From contig JAPSKD010000009.1 in the NCBI GenBank assembly GCA_031177865.1, positions 1 through 42,776 on the forward strand: DNA of 42,776 nt, read 5' to 3'. Numbering within the stretch: the first letter of the stretch is position 1; every line of letters begins with the position of its first letter. This document shows, in pieces, positions 14,438 through 22,478 of the stretch. The stretch is from Bacillus sp. (in: firmicutes). Its GTDB lineage: Bacteria; Bacillota; Bacilli; Bacillales; Cytobacillaceae. A program made the translations under genes and the position numbers. The notes below the pieces were generated by a model. That model was not told the DNA's origin. It saw only the letters and a program-made list of their open reading frames with translations, and made no database searches.

Positions 14438-14565
14438 GTTTGGTCCTGTGTGTCACCTTACGGTGTTCATTATGTATTATCTAATTATTTATATTTGCCG
14501 TAGAGTCAGAGTTTTCACTCTGCTCCTGTGGCTTCCCTCTAGGACCATGGCTAACGACTGATTTA

Positions 14566-14622
14566 TTAGGAATACTTAAGGATTAAGATTAACAGGATCA
14601 TGAAAATAATTATTTGCTCCAT
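14566..14622 (-). CDS. 18-residue hydrophobic peptide, possible type I toxin
   Basis: On the minus strand ATG 14622 starts a peptide MEQIIIFMILLILILKYS and stop TAA at 14566. It is one membrane-spanning stretch with a charged C-terminus, like Ibs/Fst-type toxins in size and composition, though no sequence family is certain. AAGGTG lies six bases upstream and is part of the 3' arm of a hairpin (CCTTCTTC...GAAGAAGG, 14630-14657) that would hide it. It is in the otherwise gene-free stretch 14438-14779. Confidence 0.45.
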   Translation of the reverse strand: MEQIIIFMILLILILKYS

Positions 14623-14629
14623 AAGAACA

Positions 14630-14657
14630 CCTTCTTCCTTCAGGAAATTGAAGAAGG
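14630..14657 (-). promoter_or_regulatory. Hairpin that would mask the peptide ribosome site
   Basis: Minus-strand arms CCTTCTTC and GAAGAAGG are perfect complements with a 12-nt loop. The 3' arm ends in the AAGG of the putative Shine-Dalgarno of the 18-residue peptide. Confidence 0.5.
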
Positions 14658-14779
14658 CCACATGATATTACCCATTTAGTATATGCACATTTTTAAAAAT
14701 TGGCATTTGGACTTTGTTGTAATAGAAGGAATTTACTTCATTCTCCCGAAATATGTAAGAAAAAAGGAGATGAGGACAA

Positions 14780-14920
14780 ATGGAGCAGGTTACAGAAAAA
14801 TTGATTTGCTCTGAATGTAATTGTGAAATCGTCGATGAGGCTGAGTTTATGGATAATGATGGGGTGTGCGATGAGTGTTACAGCATCCCAATTAAAAAGA
14901 GGCGTGGCCTGAAAATATAG
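14780..14920 (+). CDS. Small zinc-ribbon protein (46 aa)
   Basis: Two Cys pairs (CSEC and CDEC) bracket an acidic segment; the tail is basic (KKRRGLK). ATG 14780 has an excellent AAGGAGATGAGG site. It precedes the Ntn hydrolase gene by 50 bases and may be a DNA- or protein-binding partner. The family is unknown. Confidence 0.65.
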   Translation: MEQVTEKLICSECNCEIVDEAEFMDNDGVCDECYSIPIKKRRGLKI

Positions 14921-14948
14921 CAGGAAAACATCTCCTTTTGTCGAAATT
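14920..14948 (+). promoter_or_regulatory. Sigma-H-like promoter / 0A-box-like motif before the Ntn hydrolase gene
   Basis: GCAGGAAAA (14920-14928) fits the sigma-H -35 pattern RnAGGAwWW. After 11 bp comes GTCGAAATT (14940-14948), which fits the -10 pattern RnnGAATww with one mismatch. The same element, spaced 12 bp, precedes the next gene. The TTTTGTCGAAAT part also contains a perfect Spo0A-box core TGTCGAA, so repression or activation by Spo0A is an alternative reading. Confidence 0.45.
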
Positions 14949-14970
14949 AGACTAAGGGAGATGGTAAATA

Positions 14971-15678
14971 ATGACTTCAGTATTAAGTTATTGTAATGAA
15001 AAATTATCAATTATTATGACCGATACTAGACTTAATTTTGGAAAGTATCAAGAAGGTGGATATGATGACAAAACTGTTAAACTAACTAACATTCCAACCT
15101 TGGGTTGGGCTGCAGGGGCAGGATTTCATGATTTTATCGAAAATTTTCATGATTTATTGTCTAACACAATTATCAAGCAAACCGGCGACGTAGGTACAGT
15201 CTATAAAAATGCATTAAATAGGACTATTGCTGAAAGCCCAAGTTACACAGATGATATAGAATCAAGTGTTGGGATTGCTTCTTGGGTAGCTGCTAATTTC
15301 AAACAAGTGTTTATGCGTATAGGTATATTTTCTTATAAACACATTGGTTATGAAATGGGTCTAGTAAAACCTGGGGAGATAGATATCGTGTATCCGGGTG
15401 ACTATCTCGAAAATCCGAAAAAAGTAGAATTGCTAAAGGAAAGATTCAATGTTAATGTAGGCGAGGATTTAGAATTTGTTCAGATATTGGACAATATGCT
15501 AGAAATTTTCAACTTCATTGCTAATGATTCAATTTATGTTAGTTCTTTTTGTGATATAGGTATTTTGCTACTGGTGGAAAACCAACCTGTAAAATTATCT
15601 ATCAGTGGTAAGGTATTAGATATTTTAAATGATTTACGAAATGGAGTAATTGAAAATCGTTTACAAGTAATTGAATAG
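14971..15678 (+). CDS. Proteasome/HslV-like Ntn hydrolase
   Basis: The 235-residue protein begins Met-Thr-Ser. With Met removed, Thr is residue 1, Asp is 17 (in TDTR) and Lys is 33 (in DDKTVKL), the exact spacing of the Thr1, Asp/Glu17, Lys33 active site of HslV and proteasome beta subunits. Gly23, Leu37, Ala47 and Gly48 also match E. coli HslV by eye. It is longer than HslV (about 175) because of a C-terminal extension. No ATPase partner is nearby. It is probably a self-activating peptidase or amidohydrolase. ATG 14971 follows AAGGGAGATGG. It has its own terminator and a promoter-like element shared with the next gene, a four-helix membrane protein that may be its partner or substrate. Confidence 0.72.
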   Translation: MTSVLSYCNEKLSIIMTDTRLNFGKYQEGGYDDKTVKLTNIPTLGWAAGAGFHDFIENFHDLLSNTIIKQTGDVGTVYKNALNRTIAESPSYTDDIESSVGIASWVAANFKQVFMRIGIFSYKHIGYEMGLVKPGEIDIVYPGDYLENPKKVELLKERFNVNVGEDLEFVQILDNMLEIFNFIANDSIYVSSFCDIGILLLVENQPVKLSISGKVLDILNDLRNGVIENRLQVIE

Positions 15679-15706
15679 CACCTGCATCCTTCGGGGTGCT
15701 TTTTTA
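15678..15706 (+). terminator. Intrinsic terminator after the Ntn hydrolase gene
   Basis: GCACC...GGTGC stem-loop followed by seven T residues, overlapping the stop codon. Confidence 0.8.
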
Positions 15707-15708
15707 TT

Positions 15709-15738
15709 GAAGGAAAAACCCTTACTTTTGTCGAAATG
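15709..15738 (+). promoter_or_regulatory. Sigma-H-like promoter before the membrane protein gene
   Basis: GAAGGAAAA, 12 bp, GTCGAAATG: the same layout as the element at 14920-14948, with a start codon again about 31 bp downstream of GTCGAAAT. It lies in the 55-bp space between a terminator and the gene, where a promoter is expected. It includes the 12-mer TTTTGTCGAAAT (15726-15737). Confidence 0.5.
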
Positions 15739-15761
15739 AGTAAAAGAAAGGGGAAAAATTG

Positions 15762-16424
15762 ATGAATTTTGAGTCTAAACACTTGGTGAGATGGGGAATA
15801 CCCGGTTGGATTTTTATATCCTGGTTGGCACTTTACTTTGTATTGGCTGATTATGATTATTTTACAAAACGAATGAATATAAACGATTTAGGAAAATTAG
15901 TAGCTGTCTTTGTATCTTTAGGGATTTTAGGTGTTGTAATAGGATATATAATTCACCAACTATATTTTGGGATCAATTGGGTTCTATCTAAGAATCGTGT
16001 TTTTGATCATACATTAGAACGAGTTGAAAAGTTCAATGCTCCAAAAAATTGGGGAAAAAATGATAAAAGGGATTACTTTTACTTTGAATTTTATTGGCAT
16101 AAGGAATTACTAAAGTTAGATAAAGACACAAGAGATTACATTATAGAAAGATATCGGTATTTACTTTCAACTATTCATGGATTAGGAACTACGGTACTTA
16201 GTCATATTTTAGTTTTTGGTGTTACAATTGGGATTGCTTTATTTAACTATGGCATTTTAGATATACCGTGGTCCTTATTATTTATAAATATCTTGCAGTT
16301 GTTAATAGCTTTAGTTATCTTTGGTAACTTTGTTTATTACTCAGCAAACCTAAGCTATTTGCAAGGATACTTTCTAGATTCAATTACTAAAAATGAAATA
16401 AGTTCAGAAAAGGCACCTTCATAG
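15762..16424 (+). CDS. Four-helix membrane protein, unknown family
   Basis: The 220-residue protein has four predicted membrane segments (about 12-30, 46-68, 141-161, 168-192) and a 70-residue basic/aromatic soluble loop between the second and third. No family is recognised. ATG 15762 is eight bases after AAGGGG. Downstream is its own terminator, with the stop codon inside it. It shares an upstream motif with the Ntn hydrolase gene. Low GC and separate transcription set both apart from the late operon. It may be a membrane effector or exclusion protein. Confidence 0.75.
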   Translation: MNFESKHLVRWGIPGWIFISWLALYFVLADYDYFTKRMNINDLGKLVAVFVSLGILGVVIGYIIHQLYFGINWVLSKNRVFDHTLERVEKFNAPKNWGKNDKRDYFYFEFYWHKELLKLDKDTRDYIIERYRYLLSTIHGLGTTVLSHILVFGVTIGIALFNYGILDIPWSLLFINILQLLIALVIFGNFVYYSANLSYLQGYFLDSITKNEISSEKAPS

Positions 16425-16433
16425 GTGCTTTTT
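16413..16433 (+). terminator. Intrinsic terminator after the membrane protein gene
   Basis: GCACCT-TCAT-AGGTGC stem followed by five T residues; it includes the stop codon of the gene and isolates the accessory pair from the packaging genes. Confidence 0.8.
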
Positions 16434-16480
16434 CTATGCCCAAAACAACTCAAATATAAAGGGGGTGGCGGTGATGGGGT

Positions 16481-17221
16481 TTGGCTGAGAATCATGTAAA
16501 AGCCGAAAAAGATTATATAAAAGGCATGAAATACAAAGACATTGCTGAGAAATATGGAGTGTCGATAAATACAGTTAAGTCATGGAAAAAGCGTTATGAG
16601 TGGAGCCGAGAAAAGGGTGCACCCTCTAAAAAAGGTGTGCACACAAAAAAGCGAGGGGCTCCTAGAGGTAATAAAAACGCACTTGGCAATAATGGCGGGG
16701 CTCCACCGGGCAACCAGAATGCAATCACACATGGATTCTTTTCAAAGTTCCTGCCTGCAGAAACATTGGAGATCATTGAGGCAATGCAAGAGCGATCCGC
16801 AGCTGATTTGATATGGGATCAGATACAGATTCAGTATGTTGCCATTATAAGAGCTCAGCAGATTATGTTTGTTGAAAGCAAAGAGGAAATGATTAAGGAG
16901 CTCAAAAAGCGAAAATATGAGATTGTGCCGGTTGATGGTGGTGGCTTTGAGCAAATGACCACTGAGGAAGAATACGAATTTCAATTCGCCTGGGACCGTC
17001 ACGCAACCTTTCTTAATGCTCAGTCCAGGGCGATGGGTGAACTTAGAAGCTTGATAAAGCAATTCAATGATCTTGCTCATGAAGAAGATGAGAGAAGGCT
17101 TAAGCTTGAGCAGATGCAGTTGAACATCGCTAAAACAAAGGCTGAGATTGATAACATGAATGATGATGAATCAGATGATACAGTGAACATTGTCATCACC
17201 CGAAAAGAGGTAAGGGATTAA
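16481..17221 (+). CDS. terS: Terminase small subunit (PBSX XtmA type)
   Basis: The 246-residue protein recognises the packaging site. An N-terminal HTH ([20 protein letters not shown]) is followed by the typical [27 protein letters not shown] segment, written here as its start [19 protein letters not shown], and a coiled C-terminal region. TTG 16481 follows GGTGAT. The stop overlaps the large subunit start (TAATG). Confidence 0.92.
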   Translation: MAENHVKAEKDYIKGMKYKDIAEKYGVSINTVKSWKKRYEWSREKGAPSKKGVHTKKRGAPRGNKNALGNNGGAPPGNQNAITHGFFSKFLPAETLEIIEAMQERSAADLIWDQIQIQYVAIIRAQQIMFVESKEEMIKELKKRKYEIVPVDGGGFEQMTTEEEYEFQFAWDRHATFLNAQSRAMGELRSLIKQFNDLAHEEDERRLKLEQMQLNIAKTKAEIDNMNDDESDDTVNIVITRKEVRD

Positions 17222-18528
17222 TGGAGATTAACAAGGAAATTAATCCACGGTTTGAGGACTTTCTTTTCGACTGGAATCAAAAATTCCAATTCCTAATGGG
17301 TGGCTATGGATCCTCAAAGTCTTATCATGTAGCACTAAAAATTATACTTAAGCTATTGTCGGAAAAACGTAAAGCTCTTGTGATTCGTGAGGTCTACGAT
17401 ACACACAAGGACAGTACGTTTTCTTTGTTTACCGAGATTATCGAGGATTTAGGGTTACTGGATGAAAGTAGCCGTAAAAAGGTTGCTAACGGGAAGATAA
17501 GGCCGAAAGAAAGCCCTTATGAACTAAGATTCTCGAATGGTTCTAAAATCATCTTTAAAGGGATGGACAAGCCTGCAAAGCTAAAGTCGATTAATAATGT
17601 ATCTTTAATCTGGCTTGAAGAATGTTCAGAAGTAAAATACGAGGGTTTTAAAGAGTTAATAGGTCGTTTACGTCATCCTACACTTAAGCTGCATATGATT
17701 CTTTCAACAAATCCAATCGGCGAGGACAATTGGACTTATTTGCATTTCTTCAAAGATGATGAAAATGAACGCTTCATCCTGGATGATAATGAACTCTATC
17801 AAAAAGGGACAATCGTCGTTGGTGATACCTATTATCATCATTCAACAGCCGATGACAATCTTTTCTTGCCAGATAGTTACGTTGAGCAGCTGGACGAATT
17901 AAAAGAGTATGATCCCGACTTACACCGGGTTGCTCGCTTGGGCCGATATGGAGTTAACGGAAAGAGGGTCTTACCTCAATTCGAAGTACAGCCACATGAG
18001 GCCGTTATGAACGCCATTAAGGAAATGAACAATCCTTTATACAAAAACGGGATGGATTTTGGTTTTGTGGAATCATACAACGCATTAGTACGAATGGCAA
18101 TAGATCATGAAAATAAATACCTTTATATCTTTGAGCAATATTACAAGCGTGGCCTAACAGATGTGGAGCTCACGGATGATTTAGAGCCTTACAAAAAGCT
18201 AGTCATCAAGGCTGATAGTGCTGAACCTAAAACGATTGCTTATTTCAGGCAAAGAAGGTTTAGGGTTATGGGTGCTAAAAAGGGCCCGGGATCCAGGCTA
18301 CAAAACACCAAAAAGGTCAAACGCTTCAAACGTATTATTTGTTCTGATGCTTGCCCGGATGTGATAAGGGAACTGAAGAATTTAACTTTTGCCAAAGATA
18401 AAAATGGCAAATTAATTGAGGATGAATTCAACATTGACCCACATACATTCAGTGCCATTTGGTACGGCCTGGATGATTACGAGGTTGCGAGTATCAAAGG
18501 GCATAATGCAAGACGGAAAACGGGGTAG
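17221..18528 (+). CDS. terL: Terminase large subunit (PBSX family)
   Basis: The 435-residue packaging motor has Walker A GGYGSSKS (27-34), Walker [11 protein letters not shown], and a C-terminal nuclease domain with GMDFGFVES and [10 protein letters not shown] acidic residues. PBSX/SPP1-like terminases usually package by headful, so I expect a pac site near the small subunit gene. It is directly upstream of the portal. Confidence 0.95.
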   Translation: MEINKEINPRFEDFLFDWNQKFQFLMGGYGSSKSYHVALKIILKLLSEKRKALVIREVYDTHKDSTFSLFTEIIEDLGLLDESSRKKVANGKIRPKESPYELRFSNGSKIIFKGMDKPAKLKSINNVSLIWLEECSEVKYEGFKELIGRLRHPTLKLHMILSTNPIGEDNWTYLHFFKDDENERFILDDNELYQKGTIVVGDTYYHHSTADDNLFLPDSYVEQLDELKEYDPDLHRVARLGRYGVNGKRVLPQFEVQPHEAVMNAIKEMNNPLYKNGMDFGFVESYNALVRMAIDHENKYLYIFEQYYKRGLTDVELTDDLEPYKKLVIKADSAEPKTIAYFRQRRFRVMGAKKGPGSRLQNTKKVKRFKRIICSDACPDVIRELKNLTFAKDKNGKLIEDEFNIDPHTFSAIWYGLDDYEVASIKGHNARRKTG

Positions 18529-18536
18529 GTGAAAAG

Positions 18537-20054
18537 ATGTTTTTGAAATTCAAGGATCGTATCGACAAAAATGGCATTGATGAGGATATATTGATTGAAA
18601 TCATTGATGAGCACAAAAAAGACAGGGACCGGATGAAAAAGCTTTATCAACGTTACAAAGCTGACTTCGACGGGCCCACTATATTTTCCCGTTCTGCCAC
18701 ACAGTATGAGGATTTTGAAACCGGTGGAAACGTTCTTAGACTTGATGACAAGGTCAATAATCGGCTCAACAATGCATTTGATGCTGATATAGTCGATACG
18801 AAAATAGGGTACATGTTCGGGCACCCAATAAGTTATGACGTTGATGGAGCGAACGAAACCCTAAAACAGGAGATTGAATCCTTCCTTTTGCGTAACAATG
18901 CTGAGGATAATGATGCTGAGTACGGCAAAATGGCTGCCATATGCGGTTATGCTGCCCGTTTGGCTTATGTAGATAAAGATGGATTTGAGAGGGTAATCAA
19001 CATTGATCCGTGGGAAGCGGTTTTCATCGGGGAAGATATCCAGGAGCCTGATTACTCGTTACGTTATTTCTATGTAGATGATGAAATATATGCCGAATTC
19101 TATGATGAGAGCGACATTTATTTTTTTAAATCAAACCAGGGAGGCCAGTTCACTCTAGTTGATATACAGCCTCATATGTTTGAATACGACCCACTCTTTG
19201 GTGTTGCTAATAACAAGGAACTGAAAGGTGATCAAGAAAAGGTCCTCTCTTTGATTGACGCTTATGATCGTACCCTTTCGGATGCATCGAATGAGATAGA
19301 ACAATATCGCCTGGCTTATTTAATCCTTAGAGGATTAGGGGCAGACGAGGAGACTCTTGCAAACCTTAAGAAGAACGGAGTGTTTGAGCTCTTTGGTGAA
19401 AATGATGATGTGCGTTACCTAACAAAGGATATTAACGACCAGATGATTGAGAACCATTTGAACAGGCTGGAAGAGAATATTTTGAGGTTTGCCAAGTCTG
19501 TCAATTTCACGGATGAGTCATTTGGTACCCAAATATCCGGAGTCGCTATGAGATTCAAGCTAATGGCATTGGAAAACAAGTGCATCACCATGGAAAGGAA
19601 ATTTATTTCTTCACTTCGGTACCAATTCAAAGTACTTTTCAGTGCATGGGCTAAGCGCAAAGGCTTTAGCAAAGAAGATTATTTAAAGGTTTTTTACAGC
19701 TTCAAACGCAACCTGCCAGCCAATATACTGGATGAGGCACAAACTACTACTCAACTAAAGGGCCAAGTGAGTGAAAGAACTCGTTTAGGCTTACTTTCTT
19801 TCGTTGATGATGTGGAATTTGAACTAGAAGAGATGAAAAAGGATGCCGTCTTATTTGGACCTCAATTGGAGCCATTAAATGAAGATGAGCCAAACGAGGA
19901 AGATTTACCAAAGGAAGGTGAGGCTGGCGCTAAAAAAGTAGAAGGCTCAACTAAACCTTGCCCGACATGCGGAGGTACCAGGAAGGTCACTAGTAACGTT
20001 ACAGGAGACCGTATCCAGTGTACCAAGTGTAAGGGAACGGGTGTGATTGGGTAA
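18537..20054 (+). CDS. SPP1-family portal protein
   Basis: The 505-residue protein forms the dodecameric portal through which DNA is packaged. It matches SPP1 gp6-like portals in gene position and in motifs such as NRLNNAFDADIVDTKIGYM and FTDESFGTQISGVAMRFKL. The C-terminal 35 residues form a DnaJ-type zinc ribbon (CPTCGGT ... CTKCKGTG). ATG follows AGGTGAAAAG. The stop overlaps the MuF start. Confidence 0.93.
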   Translation: MFLKFKDRIDKNGIDEDILIEIIDEHKKDRDRMKKLYQRYKADFDGPTIFSRSATQYEDFETGGNVLRLDDKVNNRLNNAFDADIVDTKIGYMFGHPISYDVDGANETLKQEIESFLLRNNAEDNDAEYGKMAAICGYAARLAYVDKDGFERVINIDPWEAVFIGEDIQEPDYSLRYFYVDDEIYAEFYDESDIYFFKSNQGGQFTLVDIQPHMFEYDPLFGVANNKELKGDQEKVLSLIDAYDRTLSDASNEIEQYRLAYLILRGLGADEETLANLKKNGVFELFGENDDVRYLTKDINDQMIENHLNRLEENILRFAKSVNFTDESFGTQISGVAMRFKLMALENKCITMERKFISSLRYQFKVLFSAWAKRKGFSKEDYLKVFYSFKRNLPANILDEAQTTTQLKGQVSERTRLGLLSFVDDVEFELEEMKKDAVLFGPQLEPLNEDEPNEEDLPKEGEAGAKKVEGSTKPCPTCGGTRKVTSNVTGDRIQCTKCKGTGVIG

Positions 20055-21067
20055 TGAATCAATTAGAGATCCAAGAGCTGCTTGATAAGTTGTTGGCCAA
20101 AACTGAATCAGACATTGAAAAAGTATTTGCCCGCCGACTAAGGGCTATGCATTTCCAAATCAGTGAGATGTACCGGAAATATGAGAAAAACGGCGAGCTA
20201 TCTTACACTGAATTGAACAAGTACAATCGCTTCCAGAAGGAAATGCAGCTTATCAGCAATATGTTCAATGATGATTATAAGCAGCTGATCAAAGCGATTA
20301 ACGCCTCGAATGAGACTCAATTCGTCGAGAACTATCTCATGCATGCTTACCTATTCCAAATGGGTTTATCCACTGAGATGGGATTTACGATTCCTACATT
20401 GGCTACAATTAAGCAGGCAATTGCTAATCCGGTGGACAAATTGACGCTGCCCTCTATCTTTACAGAGCATAGAAATGAAATTATCCGTAAAATCAATATC
20501 GAAATCAGCCAATCCCTTATCGCTGGTGAGGGATATTCAGCCATGGCCAAAAGGATTGAGAATGCAGTCAACTTCTCCAAAAAGAAAGCCATGTTAGTGG
20601 CCCGGACAGAAGCCGGGCGTGTTCGTTCCCTATCTGATGAAGCAGTTGCAGAACAAACAGCCAAGCATGCCAAAATGGGCAGTATTTGGGCTTCTTCTCT
20701 CGACTTAAGGGTTAGGTCTTCCCATCGTGAATTAGACGGCCAGAAGGCTGATAAGGATGGATATTTTCACTACCAGGGCACGAAGGCAAAGGGTCCTCAT
20801 CTTTGGGGGAAGGCTGACATGGATATTAATTGCCGGTGTGTAAAATTGTGGCTTGTTGATGGCAAATTGCCTGAGTATCGTCGTGGTAGAGATTACATGG
20901 ATGCAGGCTACCAGAAGAAGCTGGCGGGCAAAATTGACGCGTTAATGGCTGATGAGGGGTTAACTTATGCTCAAGCTTTGAAAAAGGCTCAGAAGGCTGT
21001 TAAACCGCCATCAACCATTATGCCTTATGTCACGTATGAGGAATGGAAAAAGAAATTTGCTTCATAG
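20054..21067 (+). CDS. Minor head protein, MuF/SPP1 gp7 family
   Basis: The 337-residue protein carries the phage Mu F domain: ARTEAGRVRSLSDEAV, then SLDLRVRSSHRELDGQ and DINCRCVKL. A few copies enter the capsid and may be ejected with DNA. It is coupled to the portal gene (TAATG). Confidence 0.9.
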   Translation: MNQLEIQELLDKLLAKTESDIEKVFARRLRAMHFQISEMYRKYEKNGELSYTELNKYNRFQKEMQLISNMFNDDYKQLIKAINASNETQFVENYLMHAYLFQMGLSTEMGFTIPTLATIKQAIANPVDKLTLPSIFTEHRNEIIRKINIEISQSLIAGEGYSAMAKRIENAVNFSKKKAMLVARTEAGRVRSLSDEAVAEQTAKHAKMGSIWASSLDLRVRSSHRELDGQKADKDGYFHYQGTKAKGPHLWGKADMDINCRCVKLWLVDGKLPEYRRGRDYMDAGYQKKLAGKIDALMADEGLTYAQALKKAQKAVKPPSTIMPYVTYEEWKKKFAS

Positions 21068-21078
21068 GAGGGATGGCA

Positions 21079-21315
21079 GTGATCGATCTGGAAGAATTTC
21101 GAAAGAGTAAGGAAGGGAAAATCACCCCAAAAGCGCTGATAGAAAATCTTTTAGCGAATATAGACCAAGTTGATACTGTAACCTATGTGATTAGGAATAA
21201 AGATGGCATTATCGATGCTGGTTGGAGCGAAACTAGCCATCTTCAAGCAATCGGCCTATTCGAACTTGGCAAGAACAGAGTTATCTTTGATATGGGTGAG
21301 GATGAATCCTTATGA
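21079..21315 (+). CDS. Hypothetical protein after MuF (78 aa)
   Basis: A mixed alpha/beta product starting (M)IDLEEFRKSKEGKITPK. I prefer GTG 21079, seven bases after AGGAGG; ATG 21073 is one base from that site. No family is recognised. The stop overlaps the next start (ATGA). Confidence 0.55.
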   Translation: MIDLEEFRKSKEGKITPKALIENLLANIDQVDTVTYVIRNKDGIIDAGWSETSHLQAIGLFELGKNRVIFDMGEDESL

Positions 21316-21464
21316 CCTTCGAACAATTTAAAGCTAGGTTTCTTTTAAAACTTAAAGAACAAGGCCTTGCAAGCAATGATATTGAAGTGCTTAAGATATT
21401 TACTGCTGTTTCTGTATTAAACGAATACCAGGAGAAACAGAACAAAAAAGTAAATAGGAGGTGA
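21312..21464 (+). CDS. Small helical protein (50 aa)
   Basis: ATG 21312 overlaps the previous stop; the product MTFEQFKARFLLKLKEQGLA... is helical and basic at its end. TGA at 21462-21464. Function unknown; it is part of the head operon. Confidence 0.55.
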   Translation: MTFEQFKARFLLKLKEQGLASNDIEVLKIFTAVSVLNEYQEKQNKKVNRR

Positions 21465-21515
21465 TCCGATATCTCCCGCACTGGGTTACGTGCATTTTAT
21501 TGAGGTGGTGATTTC

Positions 21516-21701
21516 ATGACTCAAATTGAGGTTACGGTAGACGATGACGGCTACATGAAAATTGAAGCAAAAGGCCATACCAAAAGCGTTGTCTGTGCTT
21601 CGGTTTCAACATTGCTGCAATCCTCTGTGAGATTCTTGCAGGAACTTTCAACTCAATATCCAGAGGATCTGCAAGTATCAATTATCCAAAAGAAAGAATG
21701 A
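21516..21701 (+). CDS. Compact Prp-like cysteine protease
   Basis: The 61-residue protein has GH (His21) and CASVSTLLQSS (Cys27), resembling the GHA...CAAVSAL catalytic motifs of the Prp family. In Firmicutes Prp cleaves ribosomal protein L27; related phage genes sit near scaffold/capsid genes. The loop between His and Cys is about six residues shorter than in Staphylococcus Prp, and the protein is about half the usual length, so activity is uncertain. ATG follows GAGGTGGTGAT. It sits just before the scaffold gene, which suggests head-protein processing or a structural relic. Confidence 0.65.
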   Translation: MTQIEVTVDDDGYMKIEAKGHTKSVVCASVSTLLQSSVRFLQELSTQYPEDLQVSIIQKKE

Positions 21702-21788
21702 ACTGACCTTAGCAAGTCATTAAAAGGCTTATTTTTTATACCCAAAATTGACATGTAGGCACGTACTGCATGGCTAGGAGGAAACGAA

Positions 21789-22454
21789 ATGATCATGAAA
21801 ACAAATAAACTTGAGCTTCTAAAACTAAATATTAAGCAATTTGATGGTGCTGCTATCAGTCTGGATGCTGTTAAGCAGTTTCTAGCCGACAACAAAGATA
21901 ATGTAGAAGTAAAAAAGTATTTTGGCGAACTTTCTGCCGTGTCTGCGGACAAGGTGAAAGGTTTCTTGGATACTGACGATGGGAAACGACTGCTCCAGCC
22001 GCGTTTAGACAGCTATTTCACAAAAGGCCTTGAAACATGGAAATCTAATAACCTTGAAGCCCTGGTGGCAGAGGAAGTTGCTAAACGTAATCCTGCTCAG
22101 ACAGAAGAGCAGAAGCGTATTGCAGCCCTTGAAAAGGCACTTGAGGACCAGAAGAAAGAGGCACAGAGAGAAAAGCTTATGAACCTGGCTATTAAACAGG
22201 CAAATGAAAAGCAATTACCTGCCGATCTAGTAAGTTTCTTTTTGGCCGAGGATGAGGAAAGCACTACAGCCAATCTTACAAAGCTAGAAGAAACGTACAC
22301 AAAGGCGGTTCAGGCAGCTGTTGAAGAGAAATTCAAACAAAATGGGCGTCATATTCAGCAGGGTGGTCAGCCTGCTGGTCAACAAGGATCAATTAAATCA
22401 ATTCAAGAAATGGCTGCGGCCCACAATGTCCGCAACCAGGTTCAAAACAACTAA
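21789..22454 (+). CDS. Scaffold protein (DUF4355-like)
   Basis: The 221-residue protein is charged and largely coiled-coil (about 95-145; EEQKRIAALEKALEDQKKEA), with an acidic segment and a Gln/Gly-rich tail. It lies directly before the major capsid gene, the normal place for a scaffold. ATG 21789 follows AGGAGG at seven bases. Confidence 0.85.
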   Translation: MIMKTNKLELLKLNIKQFDGAAISLDAVKQFLADNKDNVEVKKYFGELSAVSADKVKGFLDTDDGKRLLQPRLDSYFTKGLETWKSNNLEALVAEEVAKRNPAQTEEQKRIAALEKALEDQKKEAQREKLMNLAIKQANEKQLPADLVSFFLAEDEESTTANLTKLEETYTKAVQAAVEEKFKQNGRHIQQGGQPAGQQGSIKSIQEMAAAHNVRNQVQNN

Positions 22455-22478
22455 TAAAAATAGGGGAGGCCAATCTGA

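Noticed and set aside
14438-14565. Possible tRNA or structured RNA near the CAGAGT/ACTCTG hairpin
   Set aside because: No cloverleaf or anticodon stem could be formed; only isolated hairpins.
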